Assembly (NCBI RefSeq): GCF_900110735.1
Contig: NZ_FOET01000017.1
Location: 62,001 to 126,000 of the forward strand
DNA length: 64,000 bases
DNA from: Streptomyces radiopugnans
Lineage (GTDB): Bacteria > Actinomycetota > Actinomycetes > Streptomycetales > Streptomycetaceae
Direction of reading: 5' to 3'
Positions 25,906-34,212 of this stretch are shown here, one piece after another. How positions within the stretch are numbered: the stretch's first letter is position 1; each line of letters begins with the position of its first letter. The translations under genes were made by a program, and so were the position numbers. The notes beneath the pieces were generated by a model, which was not told the DNA's origin, made no database searches, and saw only the letters and a program-made list of their open reading frames with translations.

Positions 25906-26211
25906 TCACGCAAGGGGGACGCGGCTTGGATGCTCCTTCAGGGCGCCGGCCCGACGGAAGACGGCGACCTGCTCGCGCACGATCACGAGGGTGGGTACCG
26001 ACCTGGTCTCGAACGCCTGCGCCAGGTCTCGCCGTGCCTCAGCGTCGGCCTTGGCGGACACGACGCCCTCGTGCTCGCCCGAGACCTGCTCGAAGACCGG
26101 CCCGGACTTGCGGCAAGGTTCACACCGTTCGGCCCGGAAGTCGATGACCACGAGGTCGTTTCCGGAGATGGCCTCGTTGAGGTTGTCCGCGCTCGGCTCG
26201 ATGGTGCTCAC
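25906..26211 (-). CDS. Thioredoxin-like protein with CEPC active site and short C-terminus
   Basis: About 101 residues of a thioredoxin fold: NLNEAISGNDLVVIDFRAER, then active site CEPCRKSGPVFEQVS, and SVPTLVIVREQVAVFRRAGA with the cis-Pro. The usual CGPC is CEPC here, which would alter its redox potential. The last part (LKEHPSRVPLA) no longer follows the family, which normally ends in an amphipathic helix of 10-15 residues more, so the C-terminus may be truncated by a frameshift. GTG 26211 behind AGGAG is preferred to GTG 26220. The MFS gene, the FAD reductase and the XRE regulator to its right suggest a stress/redox set, but a strong terminator separates it from the MFS gene. Confidence 0.7.
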   Translation of the reverse strand: MSTIEPSADNLNEAISGNDLVVIDFRAERCEPCRKSGPVFEQVSGEHEGVVSAKADAEARRDLAQAFETRSVPTLVIVREQVAVFRRAGALKEHPSRVPLA

Positions 26212-26265
26212 GAGTGCCACTCCTGCATGTGATCGGAGGTATCGGGTTGCGCTCAGGACGCTGTG

Positions 26266-26309
26266 CGGCCGTCGGGCACACCGCGACGTCGCGGTGTGCC
26301 CGACGGCCG
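26266..26309 (-). terminator. 44-base perfect palindrome between the MFS and thioredoxin-like genes
   Basis: Every base from 26266 to 26309 pairs with its mirror (22-bp arms, half-site CGGCCGTCGGGCACACCGCG..). It lies 50 bases past the MFS stop and is most simply a terminator; as a perfect dyad it could also extrude as a cruciform or bind protein. Confidence 0.7.
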
Positions 26310-26358
26310 TCTGCCGTGCGGGCGGCGTCGCGCTCCATGCGCACGGGGTTCCCGCGAG

Positions 26359-27972
26359 TCAGCGAGCGGCGACGCTCTCCGCGACCCCGGTCTCCGGGGC
26401 TGCCTCGGCGTCGGGCTGGAGGGGTGCGGTGTTCTTCGGGCCGCGCAGAACGACGTAGAGGAGCAGCGCGGCCATGACGGCGGCGCCGATCCACATGGCC
26501 TGCTGCCAGCCGTCGACGAAGGACTGCTGTGCGGCGCGGACCAGATCCCGGGAGTGGCTGCCGGTGGTGGGTGCGACCTCGATGGCGTTGGCGATTCCCT
26601 CGCGGGCAGTGTCCGCGGCCCCGTCGGGGACGCCCTCGAGCTTGCCGTCGATGGCGCTGCGGTAGCCGTTCGCCAGGAGCGCGCCGAGCATGGCGACGCC
26701 CAGAGCGGTGCCGAACTCGCGGGTGACGTCGTTGAGTGCGGAGGCGACGCCCTGCTTGGCGCGGGGCAGTGAGCTGGTGATGGCCTGGGTGGAGGGCGTC
26801 ATCGACAGCCCCATGCCGATGCCCATGGCGAGCATGCCGGCCAGGATGGACGGGTAGCCGCCGTCGACGGACACGAACAGCGCCATCAGCGCCAGACCGA
26901 GGGCGGCCAGGGCGACGCCGACAGTCATGGTGGAGCGGACGCCGATCCCGGCGGCCATCTTCGGGGCCAGGCCGGAGGCCGTCATCATCACGACGGCCAT
27001 CGGCATCATCGCCGCCGTGGACAGCAGCCCCGACCAGCCGAGCACTGCCTGGAAGAACGGGAAGAGGACGACGGCGATACCGGCCTGGACGCCGAAGACG
27101 ACGAGCAGGGTGATCGAGCCGGAGGCCAGGCCGCGTTCCCGGAAGAGGCGTACGTCCAGCAGGAATGCGTCGCGGCGGTGCAGTTCCCAGGCCACGAAGG
27201 TGATGGCGGCGGCGACGCCGACAGCCAGGCTGATCAGGGTGACGGGGGCGGTCCAGCCGCGTTCGGGGCCTTCCTGCAGGGCGAAGATGAGACCGATCAC
27301 GGCGACGGCGGAGACCGGCGCGCCGATGGTGTCGAAGGAACGGGTGGAGCGTTCGCGGGAGTTGGGCACCGACTTCAGAGTCATCGCCAGCGCGACGGCG
27401 ACCAGGACCACGGGCAGCACGAACAGCCGGCGCCAGTCGGCGGTGTCGGCCAGCAGAGCGGAGAGGAACATGCCCAGGATGCCGCCGCCCCCGGCGACAC
27501 CGGTCCACACGCCGATCGCCTTGCCGCGCTCCTCCTCGGGGAAGGTGGAGGTGATGACCGCGAGGGTGATCGGCATGATCATCGCGGCGCTGATTCCGGC
27601 GGCCACGCGGGCGCCGATCATCACCGCGGCCGACGGGGCGAGTCCCGCGACGACGCTGGCGGCGCCGAAGACGACCAGTCCGGTGATCAGCATGGGCTTG
27701 CGGCCCAGACGGTCACCGATCGCGCCGAGCGGCAGCAGCAGCGCGGCCAGGGCGAGGGTGTAGATGTTGATGATCCACAGAACGGTGGTGTGCGAGGCGC
27801 CGAACTCGACGGCCATGTGGGTCTGGGCGACGTTCAGCCCGGACACCGATGCGATGACAGCCATCAACGCGATCGAGACGGCGATCAGGATCGCGCGCAA
27901 CTGACGCGCATCCGGTGTTCCCGCGCCGCCGGCCGACGCGGTCGCCGCCTGGGGAGGCTGATTGGTACTCAT
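26359..27972 (-). CDS. MFS multidrug transporter, DHA2 (EmrB/QacA) family
   Basis: 537-residue transporter with 14 predicted helices, the DHA2 drug:H+ antiporter layout. Motifs include LLPLGAIGDRLGRKPMLITG (loop 2-3), GARVAAGISAAMIMPITLAV and VWTGVAGGGGILGMFLSALL (the antiporter motif C region). ATG 27972. It lies 150 bases downstream of the FAD reductase on the same strand, and the XRE-cupin regulator is divergent, so the reductase and pump are probably co-regulated. Such pumps export cationic or amphiphilic drugs; the substrate is unknown. Confidence 0.9.
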   Translation of the reverse strand: MSTNQPPQAATASAGGAGTPDARQLRAILIAVSIALMAVIASVSGLNVAQTHMAVEFGASHTTVLWIINIYTLALAALLLPLGAIGDRLGRKPMLITGLVVFGAASVVAGLAPSAAVMIGARVAAGISAAMIMPITLAVITSTFPEEERGKAIGVWTGVAGGGGILGMFLSALLADTADWRRLFVLPVVLVAVALAMTLKSVPNSRERSTRSFDTIGAPVSAVAVIGLIFALQEGPERGWTAPVTLISLAVGVAAAITFVAWELHRRDAFLLDVRLFRERGLASGSITLLVVFGVQAGIAVVLFPFFQAVLGWSGLLSTAAMMPMAVVMMTASGLAPKMAAGIGVRSTMTVGVALAALGLALMALFVSVDGGYPSILAGMLAMGIGMGLSMTPSTQAITSSLPRAKQGVASALNDVTREFGTALGVAMLGALLANGYRSAIDGKLEGVPDGAADTAREGIANAIEVAPTTGSHSRDLVRAAQQSFVDGWQQAMWIGAAVMAALLLYVVLRGPKNTAPLQPDAEAAPETGVAESVAAR

Positions 27973-28123
27973 GGTTCCCTTCCCGAAAGGGCATGCGGAA
28001 TCAGCGCCGGGACAGGACCGGTCGCCGGATTGGTGGGACGGGGAGTCGGTGAGACGGGGATTTGCACACCGCGCGGACCGCTGGACGGCGGTCGCGCGGT
28101 TCTTCGGCAGCGGGGCTCAGGTG

Positions 28124-29131
28124 TCAGCCGGTGGTCTTCCGCACGGCGGCGAGCGCGGCGTCGGTGTCCGCGGCGGCCAGAACGGCGTTGATGTGGGAGC
28201 CGGCCAGGGCGCCGGCCGCGGCAGAGGCACCGACCTGGGCGGTGAGGTCGGTGGCGTTGCCGGCCACCCACACGCCGGGGGTCTCGGTGGTGCCGGCCGT
28301 GGCGGAGGCGATCCGGCGGCCCATGTTGTCGGGCAGGTCTTCCATCGGCAGCTTCAGGCCTTCCAGGCCCTCGGTCCGGGCCTGCATCCGTGTGGCCACA
28401 GCCAGAATCCGCCGCCCTGCGAAAGTGCCGTCGGCCAGGCGGACGCCTGCGAGGGCGCCCTCGTCGTCGTTGACGACTTCCTTGACGTCGGTCTCGATGA
28501 TGCGGATGTCGCGGGCGGCGAAGCGGGCGCGGGTCTCGGAGTCCAGGCCGGTGCCGCGAGTGAAGTAGACGAGGTCGTCCGTCAACTGGCGGAACAGCCA
28601 GACGTGGTGGACGGAGGCGGGGCCGGTGGCGAGGATGCCGATCGGCTCGTCGCGGACCTCCCAGCCGTGGCAGTAGGGGCAGTGCACCACGCTGCGGCCC
28701 CAGTGCCCGGCCAGGCCGGGCACCTCGGGCAGCACGTCGCGCAGGCCGGTGGCCACCAGTACCCGGCGCGCCGTCAGCGTGCGGCCACCGGTCAGGGTGA
28801 CGGTGAACCGCAGGTCGCCGTCCGCTGAGGGGGCGGTGGGTTCGGCCGTGGCCACTTGCCCGAAGACGATTCGGCCGCCGTACTCGCGTACCTGCCGGCG
28901 TCCTCGCTCGAGGATCCCGGAGGGCGGGGTACCGTCCAGGACGATGAAGCCGTGCATGGCGGCGGCGGGGGCGTTGCGCGGGGTGCCGCTGTCGATCACG
29001 ACGACCGAGCGGCGCGAGCGGGCCAGCATCAGCGCGCCGTTCAGGCCCGCGGCGCCGCCGCCGATCACCACTACGTCCACGGTCTCGGTGGGCAGTGCGT
29101 CGCTCTCGTAGTGGGAAGTCTGCGCAGACAT
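28124..29131 (-). CDS. FAD-dependent thioredoxin-reductase-like oxidoreductase
   Basis: 335-residue NAD(P)/FAD oxidoreductase. It has an N-terminal dinucleotide site VVVIGGGAAGLNGALMLARS, a redox-type HCPYCHGWEVRD motif (CxxC in the thioredoxin-reductase position, residues about 147-150), and a C-terminal FAD segment PGVWVAGNATDLTAQVGASA. ATG 29131 follows GAGGG by six bases. Family members of this type (with HCPYCHG) reduce disulfides or oxidise dithiols, including small molecules in biosynthetic pathways. It is divergent from an XRE-cupin regulator, and the DHA2 pump follows downstream, a common regulator/reductase/pump arrangement. Confidence 0.88.
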   Translation of the reverse strand: MSAQTSHYESDALPTETVDVVVIGGGAAGLNGALMLARSRRSVVVIDSGTPRNAPAAAMHGFIVLDGTPPSGILERGRRQVREYGGRIVFGQVATAEPTAPSADGDLRFTVTLTGGRTLTARRVLVATGLRDVLPEVPGLAGHWGRSVVHCPYCHGWEVRDEPIGILATGPASVHHVWLFRQLTDDLVYFTRGTGLDSETRARFAARDIRIIETDVKEVVNDDEGALAGVRLADGTFAGRRILAVATRMQARTEGLEGLKLPMEDLPDNMGRRIASATAGTTETPGVWVAGNATDLTAQVGASAAAGALAGSHINAVLAAADTDAALAAVRKTTG

Positions 29132-29213
29132 GTCGCGCCCTCTCATCGTACGTGGCCCTCGTGCTGGGCCATCTGTTTGCGACGTTAAGCCCACGTTGCA
29201 TTCAAGGCATACC
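29132..29213. promoter_or_regulatory. Divergent promoter between the FAD reductase and XRE regulator genes
   Basis: 82 bases containing ACGTT-AAGCCC-ACGTTG and a relatively AT-rich GCATTCAAGGCATACC just before the XRE start. The XRE regulator very likely binds here, but no clean dyad can be assigned. Confidence 0.5.
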
Positions 29214-29837
29214 ATGTTGCCTATGGCGCAAGAAGATGGGCAGCTGGACAGCCTCGTACGCAAACGGATCCGCGCCCTGCGCGTAGCGCAGGGCTGGTCG
29301 CTGGAGGAACTGGCCGCGCGTGCCAACCTCAGCCAGTCCTCACTGAGCCGCATCGAGAACGGTCAGCGCCGCCTCGCCCTGGACCAGCTGGTCACCCTCG
29401 CCCGCGCACTGGACACCACCTTGGACCAGCTCGTGGAGAACGCCGCCGACGACGTCGTCATCAGCCCGATGATCGACGGCACACACGGCCTGATGCGCTG
29501 GCCCATAAAGGGCGACCCCGGTATGAGCGTGGTGCGTCAGCGGATGACCGACCCGCCGCCCGACAACCCGGCCCGCATGCGCGCCCACCCCGGCCGCGAA
29601 TGGCTGGTGGTGCTGTCCGGCACCGCCGTCCTCATGCTCGGCCACCGGCGCTTCCGCATCGAGACCAACCAGGCCGCGGAGTTCCCCACCATGATGCCGC
29701 ACGCCATCGGCGCCGAGGGCGGCCCATGCGAGATCATGGGCATCTTCGACCGCGACGCCCGCCGCGGCCACCGGAAGGAAGCCGGCGCCGACGGCTCCGA
29801 AGCCGACTGCGGAGGCACCCGGGGCCCCTGCGAATAG
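29214..29837 (+). CDS. XRE-family regulator with C-terminal cupin sensor domain
   Basis: 207-residue regulator. Residues about 12-70 form an XRE/Cro-type helix-turn-helix (VRKRIRALRVAQGWSLEELA, NLSQSSLSRIENGQRRLALD); residues about 115-185 form a cupin barrel (HPGREWLVVLSGTAVLMLGH, AAEFPTMMPHAIGAE). ATG 29214 has AAGG six bases upstream; ATG 29223 is the alternative. Cupin-XRE proteins sense a small ligand or metal and regulate adjacent genes, here presumably the divergent reductase/pump unit. Confidence 0.9.
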   Translation: MLPMAQEDGQLDSLVRKRIRALRVAQGWSLEELAARANLSQSSLSRIENGQRRLALDQLVTLARALDTTLDQLVENAADDVVISPMIDGTHGLMRWPIKGDPGMSVVRQRMTDPPPDNPARMRAHPGREWLVVLSGTAVLMLGHRRFRIETNQAAEFPTMMPHAIGAEGGPCEIMGIFDRDARRGHRKEAGADGSEADCGGTRGPCE

Positions 29838-29968
29838 CGGGCCATGGTCGCGCCGACGGCCCACGGCGCGGTGGGCGATATTGCGTGGCGGGCAGCGCAT
29901 CAGGCCACCTTCTTGCGCATTACGCAAGGACCCGTGCGGCAAGCGCATGACCGGCTTACGGTGATGCC

Positions 29969-30862
29969 ATGGCCCGAACGCATCAGCACACCCCCCGCCA
30001 CGGCGGAAACGGTCACCACCCCGACCACGACCACGGCGGCCACCAAGAGCACAGCGACGGCGGTCAGGCGGAGATCCTCGACCTGGACGCCGAGGTGCTC
30101 GCCGAGCACATGGCGTCCATCACCGCCTGGCTGCCGCTGAAGAGCGAGCCGCGCCGGATCGTGGACCTGGGCTGCGGCACCGGCGCGGGAACCTTCGCGC
30201 TTCTCGAACGCTTCCCCGACGCGCACGTCACCGCCGTCGACACCTCGGCCGGTCACCTCCGACTCCTGCGTGAGAAGGCATGCGCCCGCGGTGCCGAGGG
30301 GCGCGTACGGACCGTGCGGGCCGACCTCGACACCGACCACTGGCCCGACCTCGGCACGCCGGACCTGGTGTGGGCCTCGGCCTCGATGCACCACATGGCC
30401 AACCCCGGCCACACCCTGCGGAGCGTGCGCGAACTGCTCGCCCCCGACGGCCTGTTCGCCGTCGTCGAACTCGCGGGCTTCCCCCGCTTCCTGCCCGCCC
30501 ACGCCCCGGAGAACCGGCCCGGCCTCGAAGAGCGCGCACATGCCGCGACCGACGGCTTCCACGCCGAGCACGTTCCGCACCGCGGCGCCGACTGGGGCCC
30601 GATACTGACAGCCGCCGGCTTCACCGTCGAGGACGAGCGCACCGTCACCATCAACATCGAAGGTGAGCGCAGCGAAGCGATCGGCCGCTACGCCTACGGC
30701 AGCCTGCGGCGCATCCGCGGCGTCGCCGCACCCGCCCTCGGCCCCGAGGACCTCGCCGCACTCGACGAGCTCCTGGACACCGAAAGCCCGAACTGCCTTC
30801 TGCGCCGCGCAGATCTCGCCGTACGCACCGAGCGCACCGTCTGGGCCGCCCGCCGCGCCTGA
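29969..30862 (+). CDS. SAM-dependent methyltransferase with His-rich N-terminus
   Basis: 297-residue class I methyltransferase. Motif I is IVDLGCGTGAGTFALLERFP and motif II VTAVDTSAGHLRLLREKA; the substrate part includes LVWASASMHHMANPGHTLRS. It resembles UbiE/type-11 methyltransferases. The first 30 residues carry many His and Asp (HQHTPRHGGNGHHPDHDHGG), unusual for the family and a possible metal-binding tail. The gene lies 131 bases after the XRE regulator on the same strand and may be read from it. The acceptor is unknown. Confidence 0.86.
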   Translation: MARTHQHTPRHGGNGHHPDHDHGGHQEHSDGGQAEILDLDAEVLAEHMASITAWLPLKSEPRRIVDLGCGTGAGTFALLERFPDAHVTAVDTSAGHLRLLREKACARGAEGRVRTVRADLDTDHWPDLGTPDLVWASASMHHMANPGHTLRSVRELLAPDGLFAVVELAGFPRFLPAHAPENRPGLEERAHAATDGFHAEHVPHRGADWGPILTAAGFTVEDERTVTINIEGERSEAIGRYAYGSLRRIRGVAAPALGPEDLAALDELLDTESPNCLLRRADLAVRTERTVWAARRA

Positions 30863-30937
30863 CACACGGCGCAACCCGCGGTTGCCTGCCGAGCAGCCCC
30901 GGCACCCGATCGCTCCACCGAAGCGGAAGACCTGACC

Positions 30938-31066
30938 GTGACGGCCGAGGCCCCGCGGCACTACGGGTTCTTCCGGCGGATGATCCGCAGCCAACTGGGC
31001 CTGGGGCCCTCCTCCGGCTTCCGCCGGCTTGTGGCGCCCTACCTGAGCCGCCCCCCTGGCCCCTGA
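30938..31066 (+). CDS. Possible 42-residue basic peptide
   Basis: GTG 30938 behind GGAAG encodes a short frame (PRHYGFFRRMIRSQLGLG, FRRLVAPYLSRPPGP). Codon bias is good and the start has a ribosome site, but there is no family match and it could be a gene scrap. Confidence 0.25.
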   Translation: MTAEAPRHYGFFRRMIRSQLGLGPSSGFRRLVAPYLSRPPGP

Positions 31067-31079
31067 CGGCAGGGACCGG

Positions 31080-31230
31080 GACCGCGGTGACGCCTCCGTG
31101 ACGCCGATGGCAGTTCCGGGGAGGCCGCTCGGCTCCGCACGGACTTGGCGGCTTCCTGCTCAGTCGCGTTCTCACTGGTCGTCGATGCATCTTCCATGAT
31201 CGGGAGTCACACCGAACGTCTTACAGTCCC
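31080..31230 (-). mobile_element. Possible IS256-type left-end remnant
   Basis: On the minus strand the 19-mer at 31230-31212 (GGGACTGTAAGACGTTCGG) is followed 13 bases later by ATG 31199 and a frame starting MEDASTTSENATEQEAAKSV, which resembles the N-terminus of IS256/mutator transposases but soon loses similarity. The same 19-mer, with one mismatch, lies at 18845-18863. The rest of the element is not present. Confidence 0.35.
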
Positions 31231-31274
31231 GTCCCGACTCCGCGCGCGCCCCGGCCGGCGGGGAGCGCGGAATC

Positions 31275-32267
31275 TCAGGAAGGGGAGGGCCCGAGCCGGT
31301 CCGCCAGCGCGGCAAGGGCCTGTGTGCCCACCAGGTCCCCCGGCAGCAGCGGCACGTCGAGCAGGGGAACGTCCGGGACCCGCTGCCGCAGCCGGGCGAG
31401 GTGCTCGTCCTCCAGCCTCCGGCGGCGGTCGAGCAGCTCACCGGCGTCCGCCGGAGAACGGCGGTTGGCGACGAGTGCGGCCACGTCGACACCGAGGCCG
31501 GTGAGCTTCTCGTACACCTCCATGGTCTCGGCGATCGGGAGCAGTTCGGCGGTCAGCACGAGCACGAATCCGGTCCGCGCCGGGTCCGTCACCACCTCGC
31601 GCAGCCGGGAGAAGCGGTTGCGCCGGCGCAGCAGGATGCGGCGCAGCTCGGCGTCGCGGTCGGTCTCCCCGCCGCCGCCGAGACCGCGCACCGCGGCGCC
31701 GAACCGCTCGGACCGGTCGCGGTTGGCGAGCAGGGTCTCGGTCCAGGAGGTGAGCTGCTCGGGCAGCGCGAGCAGCCGCAGTGTGTGGCCGGACGGCGCG
31801 GTGTCGAAGACGACCAGGTCGTAGGCCTCCTCCCCGAGTTCCACCGCCTCGGCGATCCGCTCCAGCACCGCCGACTCGTGGGTGCCGGGCGCCTGCCGGG
31901 CCAGTTGGAGGTGCCGGGCGGCCGGTGCGTGCATCCGCTCGGGGAGCAGCCGCCGCATCGTCTCGGCGACCGCGGACAGGTGCTGCTCGACCGTGCGCTC
32001 CGGGTCGATCTCCAGCCCGTCGACACAACCGGCCGTCCCCGCCCCGGGGACGAGGTCCCCGGGGCCGGCGAGGCGCACGGGCTCGTCGCCCACGGGACGG
32101 CCCCAGAGGTGGCCGAGGTTGTGGGCGGGGTCGGTGGAGACCAGCAGCACGCGGGCGCCCGACCGGGCACGGCCGAGGGCGAGCGCCGCGGCGACGGACG
32201 TCTTGCCGACCCCGCCCTTGCCGCCGACGAAGACGACCCTGCGCGAGGTGATGAGGTCTAGCAGCAC
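31275..32267 (-). CDS. ArsA-family ATPase
   Basis: 330-residue ArsA/GET3-type ATPase. The deviant Walker A VGGKGGVGKTSVAAALA starts at residue 13; the DTAPSGHTLRLL switch motif and the TDPAHN motif (LLVSTDPAHNLGH) are present. It has a single ATPase domain, as in cory-CC-star-associated ArsA proteins, and no Cys metalloid-binding triad typical of arsenite pumps was noted. The start overlaps the end of the cory-CC-star gene by ten bases, making a three-gene operon with the CstA transporter. Its probable role is ATP-driven handling of a membrane or small partner rather than arsenite resistance, which is inference. Confidence 0.9.
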   Translation of the reverse strand: MLLDLITSRRVVFVGGKGGVGKTSVAAALALGRARSGARVLLVSTDPAHNLGHLWGRPVGDEPVRLAGPGDLVPGAGTAGCVDGLEIDPERTVEQHLSAVAETMRRLLPERMHAPAARHLQLARQAPGTHESAVLERIAEAVELGEEAYDLVVFDTAPSGHTLRLLALPEQLTSWTETLLANRDRSERFGAAVRGLGGGGETDRDAELRRILLRRRNRFSRLREVVTDPARTGFVLVLTAELLPIAETMEVYEKLTGLGVDVAALVANRRSPADAGELLDRRRRLEDEHLARLRQRVPDVPLLDVPLLPGDLVGTQALAALADRLGPSPS

Positions 32268-32515
32268 CCGACGTGCTCCAGTGGCGAGCGGTCCATGCCC
32301 ATACGGCGGTGCCAGGCGTGGAAGTCCTCGTAGAGGGCGGGCATCAGTTCGGCGGTGTAGTAAGCCGCCGGGTCCGGTACGCCCAGTGCCTCCGCGAGGA
32401 CCACCATCCGGAAGAGATCGTCCTCCTCGCGCCGGGCGCGGGCGAGGGTACGCCGGTAGGGACCGGCGTAGAACTCCTCCAGCCCGGCCCGGAACGAGGC
32501 CCAGCGGGACGTCAC
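32258..32515 (-). CDS. cory-CC-star protein
   Basis: 85-residue protein ending in GCC followed by the stop codon, the signature of cory-CC-star proteins (CC directly before stop). The body (RAGLEEFYAGPYRRTLARAR, EDDLFRMVVLAEALGVPDPA, LMPALYEDFHAWHRRMGMDR) fits that small family, which lies beside an ArsA-like ATPase. It is analogous in position to the small YbdD-type partner of CstA. GTG 32515 overlaps the CstA stop (GTGA). The terminal Cys pair could bind metal or be modified; the function is unknown. Confidence 0.88.
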   Translation of the reverse strand: MTSRWASFRAGLEEFYAGPYRRTLARARREEDDLFRMVVLAEALGVPDPAAYYTAELMPALYEDFHAWHRRMGMDRSPLEHVGCC

Positions 32516-34212
32516 TTCGTCAGCCCGGCCTTCTCCGTCACATCGGCGTCGAGAGCCTCCGGCGGCTCCCGGGACGCCCGCCGCATCGCGACGACCGCCT
32601 CGAAGGCGACCCACAGGGCGGCGACGATGATGACGAGGTCGATGATCAGCAGCAGCCAGTCCTGGGCCTCGTAGAAGTCGCCGAGCTGCACGACCGCGGC
32701 CCAGAACGCCATGACGAACACGACCGCGAGCGGGATCAGCGCAGGCGCCGGGTTGCGCCGCTTGCGGATCAGCATGACGGCGACGATGGACAGCGTCAGG
32801 GAGGCCAGCAGCTGGTTGCTGGTTCCGAACAGCGGCCAGATGCGGAGGCCGCCCTCGCCCCCGGCGCCCTGGCTGAAGGTGAGTCCCGCGCCGACGGCGA
32901 GCGTGATGAGGGTGCCGGCGACGTTGTTGATCCTCACCTTCGCGACCTCGCCGGCCTCCTGGACGACGAAGCGCAGCAGACGCACGCCGGTGTCCATGGT
33001 GGTGGCGGCGAACAGGATCGCCATGGTGGCCAGGACCGTGGAGCTCAGCGACACGGGCAGGCCCAGGCCGCTGTTGAGGATCGCGCCGCCGCCTTCGACG
33101 AACGCCGCGACGCCGCCCTGGCCGAAGGCGCTGTAAACGGCCTCCCAGTCGGCCAGGGTGCGGTAGCCCGCGACGGCGGCGATGATCGCGCCGAGCGCGA
33201 GCAGGCCCTCGCCGACCGCGCCGAAGTAGCCGACGAAACGGGCGTCGGTCTCCTTGTCCAGCTGTTTCGAGCTGGTGCCGGAGGAGACCATGCCGTGGAA
33301 GCCGGAGATCGCGCCGCACGCGATGGTGACGAAGAGCAGCGGCACGAGGTCCGGGGTGCCCGCGGGCACGGCGTCGTTGAAGGCCGGGGCGACGATCGTC
33401 GGAGTGCTCAGCAGCACCGAGGCGAACAGGATGCCGAGGCCGACGAAGAGCTGGACGCCGTTGATGTAGTCACGGGGCTGGAGCAGCACCCACACGGGCA
33501 GCAGGGAGGCTATGCCGGCGTAGACGAAGAGGGCGATGATCCAGAACGTCGCCGGGGACATGCCCAGGATCGGGTCGGGCAGCTCCACCGGGACGGCGTC
33601 GCCGAGGAGGATCAGGCCGTAGAGCGCCGCGACGCCGACCACGGTGACCAGGCCGAGGCTCATCTTGTAGCGGTAGACCGCCTGGCCGACCAGCAGCGCC
33701 ACCGCGACCGCGCCCCAGGCGGGGATCACCGCCGAGGGTGTGGAGATCAGCAGGTTCTTGATCACCACCGCGAAGGCCGCGACCACCATCAGGAGCAGCA
33801 GGAAGATCACGACGAGGAAGAGGTTGGCGCCCCGGCCGCCGATGTAGCGGCCGGAGAGCGTGCCGATCGAGCGGCCCTTGTTGCGCGCCGAGGCCCACAG
33901 GGCACCCAGGTCGTGCATGCCCGCGAAGAAGACCGTGCCGAGGGTGACCCACAGGAACGCGGGCAGCCAACCCCAGATGACGGCGACCGCGGGGCCGACG
34001 ATGGGCGCCGCGCCCGCGACCGAGGTGAAGTGGTGTCCCCACAAAACGAACTTGTTGGTCGGGACGTAGTCCACGCCGTCCTGCAGTTCGTGCGCGGGCG
34101 TCTGGAAGGACGCGTCGAGCTTGTAGACCCGGTTGCCCAGGAATCTCGAGTACAGGACATATCCGCCCGCGAACATCGCGAGGCCGATCAGGAGCAGGGG
34201 AAGTGCGTTCAT
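32512..34212 (-). CDS. cstA: CstA-family carbon-starvation/peptide (pyruvate) transporter
   Basis: 566-residue membrane protein with about 15-16 helices, CstA family. Family segments include VPTNKFVLWGHHFTSVAGAA, PIVGPAVAVIWGW, GTVFFAGMHDLGALWASARN and ACGAISGFHGMVSSGTSSKQ. E. coli CstA and its paralogue BtsT take up peptides or pyruvate during starvation. ATG 34212. It is first in an operon with the cory-CC-star and ArsA-like genes. This linkage is conserved in actinobacteria and suggests the small protein and ATPase assist the transporter. Confidence 0.93.
   Translation of the reverse strand: MNALPLLLIGLAMFAGGYVLYSRFLGNRVYKLDASFQTPAHELQDGVDYVPTNKFVLWGHHFTSVAGAAPIVGPAVAVIWGWLPAFLWVTLGTVFFAGMHDLGALWASARNKGRSIGTLSGRYIGGRGANLFLVVIFLLLLMVVAAFAVVIKNLLISTPSAVIPAWGAVAVALLVGQAVYRYKMSLGLVTVVGVAALYGLILLGDAVPVELPDPILGMSPATFWIIALFVYAGIASLLPVWVLLQPRDYINGVQLFVGLGILFASVLLSTPTIVAPAFNDAVPAGTPDLVPLLFVTIACGAISGFHGMVSSGTSSKQLDKETDARFVGYFGAVGEGLLALGAIIAAVAGYRTLADWEAVYSAFGQGGVAAFVEGGGAILNSGLGLPVSLSSTVLATMAILFAATTMDTGVRLLRFVVQEAGEVAKVRINNVAGTLITLAVGAGLTFSQGAGGEGGLRIWPLFGTSNQLLASLTLSIVAVMLIRKRRNPAPALIPLAVVFVMAFWAAVVQLGDFYEAQDWLLLIIDLVIIVAALWVAFEAVVAMRRASREPPEALDADVTEKAGLTK

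Noticed and set aside
31275-32267. Arsenite-resistance operon based on the ArsA-like ATPase
   Set aside because: No ArsB, ArsC, ArsR or ArsD is nearby; the gene is overlapped with cory-CC-star and cstA, a different known arrangement.
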